Assembly: GCF_017873605.1 (NCBI RefSeq)
Contig: NZ_JAGGKI010000001.1
Coordinates: 186,001-250,000 of the forward strand
Length of the DNA: 64,000 nt
Source of the DNA: Paenibacillus lactis
GTDB lineage: Bacteria > Bacillota > Bacilli > Paenibacillales > Paenibacillaceae
Direction of reading: 5' to 3'
A program made the position numbers and the translations under genes. Below are positions 45,162 through 54,076 of this stretch, in pieces (position 1 is the first letter of the stretch; every line of letters starts with the position of its first letter). The notes under the pieces are model-generated. The model was not told where the DNA came from and searched no databases. It was given only the letters and a program-made list of their open reading frames with translations.

Positions 45162-47225
45162 TTATGTGCGCTTGATCTCGACAACGGTCGAGAAGAAGGT
45201 TGCCCCCTCACCCATGTCTGCCAGCCTGTCCGGCGTAAGGGCATTGGCCCGCTGCTTCCGGCCCTCGCCTTCCCACCAGAGGCCTTGGCTGACCACGGTG
45301 CCCGGCAGCATCTTATCCACCACTTTGGCGCGAGCCTCGTAGGTTCCGCGATCGTTGAACACAACGATCGGATCGCCGTCGGCAATCCCGCGCTGCTCCG
45401 CATCCTCGGGATGGATCTGGAGCGTCGGCTCCTTCTCCATCTTCTGATGCTTCTCGACATTGGCAAAGGTCGAGTTCAAGAAATTGTGGTTCGGCGGGGA
45501 AATGAACATCAGCGGATACCGGTTCCCCCGTCCGCGCCGCACCCCGTCATAGCCTTCCTTCAGCGGCACATAGGTCGGCAGCGGCGGAAGCTTGGCTTCC
45601 GCCAGTCTGGCCGAATACAGCTCGATCCGTCCCGAAGGGGTCGGAAGCCGGTCCAGGAAGCTCTCGAGAGGCGTCATGTCCAGCTTGACATGGCGCTCTG
45701 CCTTCAGCCTGTCCAGGGTCACTCCGTTTAAATACGGATTATCGGGATTATCAAGCGCACGGGCAATCATCTCTTCTTCCGATTCCCGGAAGGCTTCTTC
45801 CTCAAATCCCATTGCCCGGCCGAGCAGGGAGAACAGCTCAACATTGCTCTTGCTTTCCCCCTGCGCCGGAATAACCGGCTCCTGAAGCTGAACGTATTGG
45901 TGCCAGTACGAGGCGTACAGGTCCGTGCTTTCAAAGGAGGAGGTGGCCGGCAATACGATATCCGCATACTTGGCCGTGTCCGTCATGAATAAATCGTGAA
46001 CGACCGTGAACAGATCCTCCCGCGCAAAACCCTCCCTCACGCGCTCCGTATCCGGAGCAACCACCAGCGGGTTGCTGCAGTAAACGAATACCGAGCGGAT
46101 CGGCTTCTCGGTCATGGCCAGCGCTTCCCCGATCCGGTTCATATTAATCGTGCGCGCACCCGGGTTCGGCCGCAGATCCGGCCGTTCCAAAGCCTCGCTG
46201 TTCATGCTGTTGTAACCCCCGTTTGATTTGGCGGCCCCGCCGCCCCGCTTGAGCCACTGCCCGGTCAGCGCCGGCAGGGCCGCAATGCTCCGCACCGTCA
46301 TGCCGCCGTTATCATGATGCTGCAGACCGTTGCCGATGTGAATGTAAGACACGCCGGCACGGCCGTACAGCTCGGCCAGCTTCGCCACATCGTCGGCCGG
46401 AATGCCCGTTACGGAAGACACGTATTCCGGCGTGTACGTCTTCACATGCTCCCTCAGCTCCTCATGGCCGATCGTATAACGTTCCATGAACGCCTCATCC
46501 ACCAGCCCGTCCCGGAACAGGACGTGCATGATCCCGACGGCAAGCGCGGCATCCGTACCGGGATACAGCGGAATGAACCAATCCGCCCATTGGCCGGTCT
46601 GATTTTTATGAACATCGATGACGACGACCTTCGCGCCCCGCTTGCGGGCTTTTTCGGCGAGCACCACCTGATGCATGTTCGTGCTGACGATATTGCCGCC
46701 CCAGACGATGATCACATCGGCGTTCACCGTGTCTTCAGGGACCGTCCCCCCGTTGAAGCCCATGACCGATTTCCAGCCTTCGTTTCCGGCCGAATTGCAA
46801 ATGGACTGCTTCAGCTTGCTGGCGCCCAGCCTGTTGAAGAAGCGGCGGTCCATGCCGTCTACGCTCAAGATGCCCATGTTCCCGTAGAAGCTGTAAGGCA
46901 GGATGCTTTCCGGACCATCCGATGCAATCAGCGCCTTGTACCGGTCCGCGATTTCCCGGATCGCCTCGTCCCAGCTGATCCGCTCAAATGAGCCGGCCCC
47001 TTTCGGGCCGGTCCGGCGCAGCGGATACAGGACACGCTCCGGATGGTATACCCGGTGAGCCATATTGCGGACTTTATTGCAGATCGCGCCTTGCGTGATC
47101 GGATGGTCGGGGTTGCCTGTAACCTTTACGATTTTCCCGTTCTCTTTATGCAGCAGCAGGCTGCAAGTATCCGGACAATCCAGCGGGCAAACCGCCGGAA
47201 ATACGCCGTGTTTCTGATGAATCAA
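45162..47225 (-). CDS. Molybdopterin-dependent oxidoreductase, YoaE-like
   Basis: 687-residue cytoplasmic enzyme of the DMSO-reductase/formate-dehydrogenase superfamily. A 4Fe-4S motif is at C13-x3-C17-x3-C21-x27-C49. Bis-MGD-binding landmarks follow (VWGGNIVSTN, CSNPLVVAPD, LPATSSFESTD) and a C-terminal cofactor cap domain (NHNFLNSTFANV, PEDAEQRGIADGD). No Tat signal, and no electron-transfer subunits nearby, as for B. subtilis YoaE. TTG start with GAGAGGA upstream. Substrate unknown. It needs the products of moaA and mobA. Confidence 0.9.
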   Translation of the reverse strand: MIHQKHGVFPAVCPLDCPDTCSLLLHKENGKIVKVTGNPDHPITQGAICNKVRNMAHRVYHPERVLYPLRRTGPKGAGSFERISWDEAIREIADRYKALIASDGPESILPYSFYGNMGILSVDGMDRRFFNRLGASKLKQSICNSAGNEGWKSVMGFNGGTVPEDTVNADVIIVWGGNIVSTNMHQVVLAEKARKRGAKVVVIDVHKNQTGQWADWFIPLYPGTDAALAVGIMHVLFRDGLVDEAFMERYTIGHEELREHVKTYTPEYVSSVTGIPADDVAKLAELYGRAGVSYIHIGNGLQHHDNGGMTVRSIAALPALTGQWLKRGGGAAKSNGGYNSMNSEALERPDLRPNPGARTINMNRIGEALAMTEKPIRSVFVYCSNPLVVAPDTERVREGFAREDLFTVVHDLFMTDTAKYADIVLPATSSFESTDLYASYWHQYVQLQEPVIPAQGESKSNVELFSLLGRAMGFEEEAFRESEEEMIARALDNPDNPYLNGVTLDRLKAERHVKLDMTPLESFLDRLPTPSGRIELYSARLAEAKLPPLPTYVPLKEGYDGVRRGRGNRYPLMFISPPNHNFLNSTFANVEKHQKMEKEPTLQIHPEDAEQRGIADGDPIVVFNDRGTYEARAKVVDKMLPGTVVSQGLWWEGEGRKQRANALTPDRLADMGEGATFFSTVVEIKRT

Positions 47226-47420
47226 TTTGTCCTCTCCCCCTTGTCCTCCAGCCTCTTTCGTATCCCCTTATCTTAAAAAAAATCAGCCTTATCGTAAAGT
47301 CATACATTTTTTTCTAAAGATGTGATTCACCCCTCGAACTCCCGGGTATATTTCTATCAAGAGCAAGGATGAGAAACCCAGACCCTTTCTCCTCCTCGCC
47401 ATATCATGGACCACTCCCAA
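47226..47420. other. Leader region of the molybdopterin oxidoreductase gene
   Basis: No gene seen. Minus-strand transcription into the oxidoreductase must start here or beyond the hairpin at 47421-47470. I found no convincing -35/-10 pair. Confidence 0.3.
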
Positions 47421-47470
47421 AAATTCGCCATGCATGTATCTCCTCCCCCGAGATACGGCATGGCGAATTT
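47421..47470 (-). repeat. Long inverted repeat upstream of molybdopterin oxidoreductase
   Basis: AAATTCGCCATGC (47421-47433) pairs with its exact complement (47458-47470), and an inner GTATCTC/GAGATAC stem extends it to about 20 bp. On the minus strand a T5 run follows the stem, so it resembles a terminator or attenuator about 195 bp before the oxidoreductase start. No gene ends nearby that would need it. Confidence 0.6.
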
Positions 47471-47801
47471 ACATTACGGCCGGCTCAAGAAGCGGCCGCG
47501 AATGCTCTCTTCGGCTTGCTTCTTCGATAGGAGCATCCTCTTTTATCTGCACGCCTACCTTTTCCCCTCACCGCGTTTTCTGCTTTCCCTACCGCGCTTT
47601 CAGTTTCCAAATCTTCGCATTCAGCGATTTATTGCGTAAATCTGCAAAATAATGATCCCGCGAAAGTCCGTATCCTATGTAATCGCTTACTTATGGATCA
47701 TTCGGTTCCTTACTGCCGAAAATAGCGGCAAAAGGCCGTTTTACAATCGAATGCCGCAGGCGTAATATACTATTCAGATTTCAAATCCAATATAATCTCA
47801 C

Positions 47802-47980
47802 AGTTGATTCGCCGAATTTCCAGAGAGGAAAATGGGGGAACCGAAGCGTATGCCTGCCGATGCGGCAGCCATACTATGGGGTGAATCCTGAATAACCGCG
47901 GCCGGTCCCGCGCGGCATCAGGTAGGGCGACTCTCGCGCCCGAATCCGACAGCTAACCTCGTAGGCGTTAATGGGAGGGT
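47802..47980 (+). promoter_or_regulatory. Cyclic di-AMP (ydaO/yuaA) riboswitch
   Basis: The conserved blocks of the ydaO class appear in order: GATTCGCCGAAT, then GGGGGAACCGAA, a variable GC-rich arm (47855-47870), GGGGTGAATCC, GGTAGGGCGACTCTCGC, CCCGAATCCGACAGCTAACC and GTAGGCGTT. It is followed at once by an intrinsic terminator and the KimA gene. High c-di-AMP is known to turn this switch off. A TATAAT at 47791-47796 may be the promoter -10. Confidence 0.95.
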
Positions 47981-47993
47981 TGTGAACTTGTGC

Positions 47994-48023
47994 AAAAAAC
48001 ACAGGCTCTAACCTGTGTTTTTT
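47994..48023 (+). terminator. Riboswitch expression-platform terminator
   Basis: 12-bp stem AAAAAACACAGG with complement CCTGTGTTTTTT, 6-nt loop, ending in a U-run. It lies directly after the ydaO aptamer and 135 nt before the KimA start. Confidence 0.92.
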
Positions 48024-48158
48024 CTATGCCAAAAATCGAAAAATCGAAATGGAGATGCATCCCATGCCCGGCCCTTGACCATTCACCCAAGCCACATAGC
48101 TTTATGCTTTTTTAGGGAGAACGACCCAAAATCCAAATCGAATCGGTGGTGAAACACG

Positions 48159-49985
48159 ATGCTATCTTCCATCAAGCGCTTCCTCATCGGAAGACCGCTC
48201 AAATCCAATGAATTAGGCGATCAAAAATTGAATAAAACCAAGGCCCTGGCGATTTTGTCATCCGATGCCCTGTCATCCGTCGCCTACGGCCCCGAGCAAA
48301 TCCTGCTGGTGCTGATGACTGTCGGCGCGGCTGCCTATTGGTATTCCATCCCGATCGCCATCGGCGTTCTCGTCTTATTGCTGGCGCTGATCCTATCGTA
48401 CAGACAGATCATCTTCTCTTATCCGCAGGGCGGTGGAGCCTATGTCGTGTCGAAACGGAATCTGGGCATGTATCCAGGCCTCGTTGCCGGAGGCTCCTTG
48501 CTCGTCGACTATATCCTAACCGTTGCGGTCAGCGTATCGGCCGGGACGGATGCGATTACGTCGGCTTTTCCCGAGCTTCGTCCCTATAACGTCGGGATCG
48601 CCGTGCTGTTCGTCCTGTTTCTTACTGTGCTGAACTTGCGGGGCGTGACGGAATCCGCCTCGATCCTGGCCTATCCGGTCTACCTGTTCGTGCTGGCCTT
48701 GTTTATTCTGATCGGCGTCGGTCTCTACGATATTGCAACCGGCCACGCTTCGCCGGACCTGCACACCAAGATCGGCACGCCCGTCGCCGGACTGAGCCTG
48801 TTTCTGCTCCTGCGGGCGTTCGCTTCAGGCAGCTCCGCGCTGACCGGGGTCGAAGCCATATCCAACGCCATCCCGAACTTCAAGGAGCCCGCGCCGAACA
48901 ACGCCGCCAAAACCCTGGCCGCGATGGGCTCCCTGCTCGCCCTGTTATTTTCAGGGATCGTATTCCTGGCCTATTATTACGGGGTCAGCCCCAGCGAAGA
49001 GGTGACGGTTGTCTCCCAAATCGCCGAGCATACCTTCGGCCGGAACGCGCTGTATTATTTCATTCAGGGGACTACTGCGTTAATCCTGATCCTGGCCGCC
49101 AACACGGGGTATTCGGCATTTCCTCTGCTGGCCGTCAACCTGGCAAAAGATAAGTTCATCCCGCGAATGTTCACGGTCCGGGGGGACCGCTTGGGGTATT
49201 CCAACGGCATCATCATCCTTGGCCTTCTGTCCATCGTGCTGATCGTGGCCTTCGAGGGCAAAACCGAGCATCTGATCCCGTTGTACGCCGTCGGCGTATT
49301 CATTCCGTTTACTTTGTCGCAGACGGGAATGATGGTGAAGTGGATTCGCGAGAAGCCTCAAGGCTGGATCCCCAAGCTGGTCATTAACACGACGGGGGCT
49401 GTTATCAGCTTTGCGGTAACGTTGATCTTTTTCTTCACGAAATTTGCCCAGGTGTGGTCGGTGCTTCTGTTTCTGCCGCTTATCATCTGGATTTTCACCC
49501 GGATTCGGAGTCACTATGAAGCGGTCGCCGATCAGCTGCGGATTACGACCTGCGAGCCGGCAAAGCCGATCGAAGGCAACATTATTATCGTGCCGGTAGC
49601 CGGCATTACGCATGTGGTGGAGAACTCGCTCAATTATGCCAAATCGCTGTCCGCTGACCAAATCATCGCCGTTTACGTGAATTTTGAACGGGAAGACCAG
49701 ATTGCTTTCGAGGAAAAATGGAAGAAGTGGCAGCCGGACGTCCGGCTGGTGACGCTGCATTCGCCATACCGAAGCATCATCTCGCCGCTCACTAAATTCA
49801 TCGACACGGTACAGCGCAAGGCCAGCGAGTCCGACTACCAGGTGACGGTCGTCATTCCACAGTTCATTCCAAAGAAGGGGTGGCACAACTTCCTGCACAA
49901 TCAGTCGAGCTTGCTCATTCGCGCTCATCTGCTTTACCGGCGGGATGTTATTCTTACAACGGTTCCTTATCATTTGAAGAAATAG
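48159..49985 (+). CDS. kimA: Potassium importer KimA
   Basis: 608-residue APC-superfamily proton-coupled potassium importer: about 12 membrane helices from residue 28 to 455, then a cytosolic C-terminal domain (about 456-608) of the universal-stress type that binds c-di-AMP in KimA. The motif SSDALSSVAYGPEQILLVL in the first helix region is conserved. ATG with GGTGGTGA upstream. Controlled by the ydaO riboswitch directly ahead, giving double c-di-AMP control, at RNA and at protein level. Confidence 0.93.
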   Translation: MLSSIKRFLIGRPLKSNELGDQKLNKTKALAILSSDALSSVAYGPEQILLVLMTVGAAAYWYSIPIAIGVLVLLLALILSYRQIIFSYPQGGGAYVVSKRNLGMYPGLVAGGSLLVDYILTVAVSVSAGTDAITSAFPELRPYNVGIAVLFVLFLTVLNLRGVTESASILAYPVYLFVLALFILIGVGLYDIATGHASPDLHTKIGTPVAGLSLFLLLRAFASGSSALTGVEAISNAIPNFKEPAPNNAAKTLAAMGSLLALLFSGIVFLAYYYGVSPSEEVTVVSQIAEHTFGRNALYYFIQGTTALILILAANTGYSAFPLLAVNLAKDKFIPRMFTVRGDRLGYSNGIIILGLLSIVLIVAFEGKTEHLIPLYAVGVFIPFTLSQTGMMVKWIREKPQGWIPKLVINTTGAVISFAVTLIFFFTKFAQVWSVLLFLPLIIWIFTRIRSHYEAVADQLRITTCEPAKPIEGNIIIVPVAGITHVVENSLNYAKSLSADQIIAVYVNFEREDQIAFEEKWKKWQPDVRLVTLHSPYRSIISPLTKFIDTVQRKASESDYQVTVVIPQFIPKKGWHNFLHNQSSLLIRAHLLYRRDVILTTVPYHLKK

Positions 49986-49989
49986 CTGC

Positions 49990-50021
49990 AGCCCGGACCC
50001 ATGGCGGGGACGGGCTTTTTT
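49990..50021 (+). terminator. Intrinsic terminator of kimA
   Basis: GCCCG/CGGGC stem, extended through an internal loop by CCC/GGG, with a run of six T on the plus strand, 5 bp after the kimA stop. Confidence 0.8.
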
Positions 50022-50280
50022 CTGCCTTTGCATCCGGTTCGCTTCCCACATCCGCTCCCAAGCGGCTGATGCTGATTCTTCTGAGATGGATTGGGAAGAG
50101 ACTGGTAATTTACCGAAGGAAAGCGTACGCGCATGGCCGCCAACACCTTCGACATAGGCTTTTTTCTGGGGACAGGCAGCCTTAGGCTTTCTAAGCGTCT
50201 TATTTTTCTTTATAATGTCGGAATGGATGGGTCATGCATCGGGGAAATCTATCTAAATAAACATCTAGGAGACTCCATTT

Positions 50281-51696
50281 ATGAGCTTGAAACACAATCT
50301 GCTTCGCAAGAAGCCGATTCCGTCTTTGACAGGCGGAGAAGTGCGTTCCGCATTGAAGAAACAGCTCGGCGTCATGGACTTGATCGTCCTTGGCGTCGGT
50401 TCTATTGTGGGAACGGGAATTTTCGTATTAACCGGCGTGACGGCCGCCACCCATGCCGGTCCGGGACTGATCTTGTCATTCCTCCTGGCAGGGCTGGTAT
50501 GCGCCTTCTGCGCACTATGCTATGCCGAATTCGCCTCCACCGTGCCGGTAGCCGGCAGCGCGTATACGTACAGCTACTCCGCCTTTGGGGAAGGCCTCGC
50601 TTGGCTGATGGGCTGGGATTTGCTCCTGGAATACGGCTTTGCAAGCGCCCTCGTATCCAGCAGCTGGTCGGGGTATGTGCAGAGCATTCTGTCCGGGTTC
50701 AATATTCATCTTCCTGTTGCCATTACAAGTGCCTTCAATCCTGCGAAAGGCACATACGTGGATGTGCCGGCGATCGTCATCGCGCTGTTGATTACATGGA
50801 TCGTATCCCGGGGTGCGAAGGAATCGACCCGGCTCAACACCATCATGGTATATCTGAAGATAGCCGTCATCGTTCTGTTCATCGGTGTCGGAGTTTTCTA
50901 CGTGAAGCCGGACAACTGGACGCCGTTCCTTCCGTTCGGCATCGAAGGGGTCATGACGGGGGCGGCCATCGCCTTCCTCGCATATATCGGCTTCGACGTA
51001 ATCGCCACAGCTGCGGAGGAAGTGAAGCAGCCTCAGAAAAGCCTGCCAGTCGCCATATTAGGCTCTCTGCTTATCGTTGCCATCCTATACATTGCCGTTA
51101 CGGCGGTATTAACCGGCCTTGTACCGTATCATCTCTTGAACGTGAAAGACCCTGTCGCCTTCGCGCTGCTGTATATTGAGCAGGACTGGATGTCCTACTT
51201 CATCTCGCTCGGAGCCCTCGCCGGCCTGACCACCGTCCTCATGGGGGTATTGTTCGGTCAATCCCGGCTGCTGTACGCACTCGGTCGGGACGGCTTGCTC
51301 CCGAAACGGATGAGCTCGGTCAATCCGAAGACGAAGTCGCCCGTATTCAGCACTTGGGTATCCGGCATCTGCATCGCGGCGCTGTCGGGCTTCGTTCCGC
51401 TTGGAAACCTGGCGGACCTGGCCAGCATCGGCACGCTGTTCGCCTTTATTACCGTTTCGCTAGGCATCATTGTCCTGCGCAAGACGCACCCTAACCTGAA
51501 GCGGACCTTTCGCGTGCCGCTGGTTCCATGGCTGCCTTTAATCGCCACGCTCAGCTGCTTGTACCTGCTCACGACGCTGCAGCGGATCACCTGGATCGGG
51601 TTCATCGTCTGGATCGGGCTCGGCATCATTATCTACGCCGTGTATGGTTACAGGCACAGCTCGCTGCGCCAAGACGCAGCACCAGACGAATCCTGA
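50281..51696 (+). CDS. APC family amino-acid permease, YfnA/CAT-like
   Basis: 471-residue, 12-helix amino-acid/polyamine permease. GVGSIVGTGIFVLTGV in helix 1 is the APC substrate-binding signature, GFDVIATAAEEVKQPQKSLP is the conserved helix 6 end, and FGQSRLLYALGRDGLLP follows helix 8. Related to cationic-amino-acid transporters and B. subtilis YfnA. ATG with AGGAG 9 nt upstream. A TATAAT at 50211-50216 is a possible -10 but the -35 is poor. Substrate unknown. Confidence 0.9.
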   Translation: MSLKHNLLRKKPIPSLTGGEVRSALKKQLGVMDLIVLGVGSIVGTGIFVLTGVTAATHAGPGLILSFLLAGLVCAFCALCYAEFASTVPVAGSAYTYSYSAFGEGLAWLMGWDLLLEYGFASALVSSSWSGYVQSILSGFNIHLPVAITSAFNPAKGTYVDVPAIVIALLITWIVSRGAKESTRLNTIMVYLKIAVIVLFIGVGVFYVKPDNWTPFLPFGIEGVMTGAAIAFLAYIGFDVIATAAEEVKQPQKSLPVAILGSLLIVAILYIAVTAVLTGLVPYHLLNVKDPVAFALLYIEQDWMSYFISLGALAGLTTVLMGVLFGQSRLLYALGRDGLLPKRMSSVNPKTKSPVFSTWVSGICIAALSGFVPLGNLADLASIGTLFAFITVSLGIIVLRKTHPNLKRTFRVPLVPWLPLIATLSCLYLLTTLQRITWIGFIVWIGLGIIIYAVYGYRHSSLRQDAAPDES

Positions 51697-51763
51697 CTTC
51701 GAGTGAACGTCTTGCGCGCTACCATAGATTAAACCAGCCTTGACCTCATCATTAACGAAGAGA

Positions 51764-51818
51764 AGAAGGGACTCTCCCGTAAGGTCCATTGACCTGGGAC
51801 AGTCCCTTCTCTTTTCTT
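51764..51818. terminator. Bidirectional terminator between convergent genes
   Basis: AGAAGGGACT (51764-51773) pairs with AGTCCCTTCT (51801-51810) around an inner hairpin; CTTTTCTT follows on the plus strand and an A-rich stretch precedes. Shared by the amino-acid permease and the convergent MFS gene. Confidence 0.8.
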
Positions 51819-51844
51819 ATAAGTAAGTTGTTGAGCTGAGCGCT

Positions 51845-53098
51845 CTAGGATTCCATCACGCCTTTAGGGGCAGCCGTCGGCCCGGCAGGCATGCCTTCAA
51901 CCGGCACCTTGGCGGCGGGAAGCTTTATGCTGACGAACGAGGATACCAGGAATATGGCTCCTGCCGTGAAATATACCGCAACGATCGACGATGCCGCCAT
52001 ATACCATCCCGTCAGTCCGGAGCCGATCAGCAGCATGCCGGTAAAGACCGGCGTCATGACGCCATTGAGACGCCCGATATATTGTTCATCAACCTGCCGC
52101 ATCATCAGCGCCATCAAGACGGTTTGCGCCAGCGCCATCAGCACGCCCGTAACAAAACGCATGGCACCGGTCAGGAGCGGCCACTTCGACAGTACTTCGA
52201 TGCATGTGGACACCCCCAGGAAGGCAAGGCCAGCAAACAGAAGATACGAGCCTTTCACCCTCCCGGCGATGACGGCAGCAATAATCCCCCCGATCAGCAT
52301 CCCTGCACCCTCAAGCGCGGTAAACCACTGCACGCTGGTCATATCCAGCATCAACCGCTCGGTGATGACAAAGATATCGAGCGGCTGGACAAGTCCCGCC
52401 CCGAGCGCCAGAAGAACATAAACCACCAACAGCACCTTCAGCCATCCGGTACGGCCGATGTAGCGGAAGCCCTCCTTCAGTTCTTCTGTAAAAGAGCTTG
52501 CAGATTCGGCCCTATCCGCTGCTTCATCCACATGCGAGGGGAGGAATGCCAATACGGCGGCAGAGCCGGCAAATATGACAAGCAGACCAATCAGTGACGC
52601 TTCGAGGCCGAAGGCTTGATAGATCGTCGTCCCGATCATCGGCCCTAGAATAATGAACAGCGACATGAGCGTCTGGGACAATGCCGTCGCCGACGAGACA
52701 TGCTCATCCGGCAAGCAGCGCTTGATGATCTTGAACGAGGACGGCTGGGAGAATTGGGAGACAACGGCCGAGATCAGCGTCACGGCGAAGGCCGCCTGCC
52801 AATATCCTGCAAATACGACGAACAGGATGAGCAGCACGGATAAGAAACTCAGGATGTCCCCCCAAATCATCGTGCGCTTCGGCCGCCAGCGGTCGGCTAG
52901 TACGCCGCCGATAATCGAAACCAGAAAGATCGGCGCATATTCAATAACGGTCAGAAGCGATATGGCTACCGGGTTATGATGGCTTTTCTCCATAATGAAG
53001 TAGAGCAGCGCCATGTTGCGGATCCAGATGCCGATGTTCTGCAGGACATCCGAAATCGTGAGCAGTACAAATGCTTTGTTGCGAAACAGATGCTTCAT
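51845..53098 (-). CDS. MFS transporter (MFS_3/enterobactin-exporter-like)
   Basis: 417-residue, 12-helix major facilitator. N-terminus FRNKAFVLLTISDVLQNIGIWIRNMALLYFI and motif A GGVLADRWRPKRTM (about 64-77) place it in the drug-exporter-like MFS_3 group. ATG with GGGGG upstream. It follows the TetR gene (53211-53807) on the same strand. The palindrome 53119-53136 between them matches one ahead of tetR, so the pump is under that repressor. Substrate unknown. Confidence 0.88.
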   Translation of the reverse strand: MKHLFRNKAFVLLTISDVLQNIGIWIRNMALLYFIMEKSHHNPVAISLLTVIEYAPIFLVSIIGGVLADRWRPKRTMIWGDILSFLSVLLILFVVFAGYWQAAFAVTLISAVVSQFSQPSSFKIIKRCLPDEHVSSATALSQTLMSLFIILGPMIGTTIYQAFGLEASLIGLLVIFAGSAAVLAFLPSHVDEAADRAESASSFTEELKEGFRYIGRTGWLKVLLVVYVLLALGAGLVQPLDIFVITERLMLDMTSVQWFTALEGAGMLIGGIIAAVIAGRVKGSYLLFAGLAFLGVSTCIEVLSKWPLLTGAMRFVTGVLMALAQTVLMALMMRQVDEQYIGRLNGVMTPVFTGMLLIGSGLTGWYMAASSIVAVYFTAGAIFLVSSFVSIKLPAAKVPVEGMPAGPTAAPKGVMES

Positions 53099-53118
53099 TG
53101 TTCATGCCCCCTTAGTTG

Positions 53119-53136
53119 AAACCGACTAGTCGGTTT
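53119..53136. promoter_or_regulatory. TetR operator ahead of MFS gene
   Basis: AAACCGACTAGTCGGTTT is a perfect 18-bp palindrome 21 bp upstream of the MFS start. The same sequence, with two centre changes, lies ahead of the tetR gene (53928-53945). Confidence 0.85.
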
Positions 53137-53149
53137 ATTTATATTCATA

Positions 53150-53186
53150 AAAGCACGGAGCATGCCTTCGCATGTTCCTATGCTTT
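53150..53186 (-). terminator. Stem-loop after tetR gene
   Basis: AAAGCA...TGCTTT arms with inner GCATG/CATG pairs between the tetR stop and the MFS operator, followed on the minus strand by TTAT. Likely a weak terminator, so the MFS gene should have its own repressed promoter. Confidence 0.5.
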
Positions 53187-53210
53187 ATCAAAAGAAGCTT
53201 GGTCATCCGG

Positions 53211-53807
53211 TCAGTCCTCGGCTCGCCCAGTCATCACCCCTTGCAGAAAAATGCTGACGCCCTTCCGGTACAGCATGCGCAATTCCTCTTGTGACCGTTC
53301 ATAGAACGTGGTCGACAAGCCGTCGAGAAGGGATCCGAATATAACGGATACTTCCTCGATATCCTCCGGAGAAATGATTCCTTGATCGGCACCCTCCTCC
53401 AGGATTTCCAGGTACAGGGCCCGCGGCCCCTGCAGGATCGCCAGCAATTTATTCAGCAGCGTATTGTCATTCGGCTGGTTGATGTAAAATTCCTCTGCAA
53501 CCTTCGTGAGCGGGTTTTGAAAATCATCGACCATATGATCAGCGATCCCATACAGCTTCTCTTCAAAGCTTCCGTACTTCGCCTTCTTCTCGTGCCATGC
53601 TTCCATCCATTCCTGATTCTGTTTGGCAAGTAGCTGGATAAAGAGATCCTCCTTGCTGTCAAAATGGTAATAGATGCTGCCCTTGCTGGCACCGGTAAAC
53701 TTGACCAATTCGTCCATGGACGTTGCCGCATATCCGCGCTGGATGAAGAGCATCTTCGCTTTCTCCAGAATAAGGTCCCGCTTCCGTTGAGCTTTCTCTG
53801 TTGCCAT
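53211..53807 (-). CDS. TetR/AcrR family repressor of the MFS gene
   Basis: 198-residue regulator with the N-terminal TetR helix-turn-helix (TSMDELVKFTGASKGSIYYHFDSKEDLF). ATG at 53807 chosen because AAGGAG is 9 nt upstream; the longer frame to 53897 has no site. Palindromic operators lie both ahead of this gene and ahead of the MFS gene downstream, so autoregulation and pump control are strongly supported. Inducer unknown. Confidence 0.93.
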   Translation of the reverse strand: MATEKAQRKRDLILEKAKMLFIQRGYAATSMDELVKFTGASKGSIYYHFDSKEDLFIQLLAKQNQEWMEAWHEKKAKYGSFEEKLYGIADHMVDDFQNPLTKVAEEFYINQPNDNTLLNKLLAILQGPRALYLEILEEGADQGIISPEDIEEVSVIFGSLLDGLSTTFYERSQEELRMLYRKGVSIFLQGVMTGRAED

Positions 53808-53927
53808 CGAAAAGCACTCCTTGCTACAATGAATTGCCGTTACGGACAAGGTCCTGCAGCCCTTCTTGGGTGGAACCAGAGCCCGATTTATCGCCATTGT
53901 TCAAACCAATTCGTTGATTTCAGAAAA

Positions 53928-53984
53928 AAACCGACTATGCGGTTTAATTTCATCCATCATACCCCAACCCTCCCGCAATGTAAA
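53928..53984 (-). promoter_or_regulatory. Promoter and operator of tetR
   Basis: On the minus strand TTTACA (53984-53979) and TATGAT (53961-53956) are 17 bp apart; start near 53949. The operator AAACCGACTATGCGGTTT (53928-53945) covers about +5 to +22, ideal for repression. Confidence 0.85.
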
Positions 53985-54005
53985 GGAAAGGCCTGAATAA
54001 CTAGA

Positions 54006-54041
54006 ACAGGAGGGCTTTCGTTTTATCGAAAACCCTCCTGT
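54006..54041. terminator. Stem-loop after DUF4352 lipoprotein gene
   Basis: ACAGGAGGG (54006-54014) pairs with CCCTCCTGT (54033-54041), with an inner TTTCG/CGAAA stem, 36 bp after the lipoprotein stop. No strong U-run. Confidence 0.6.
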
Positions 54042-54076
54042 CATCGTGCTGCCTACATTCTTAGCTATGATTCGTC

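Noticed and set aside
45035..45466. 143-codon ORF downstream of the oxidoreductase stop
   Set aside because: It is mostly the oxidoreductase gene read in another frame, Arg/Ser-rich and without a ribosome site.
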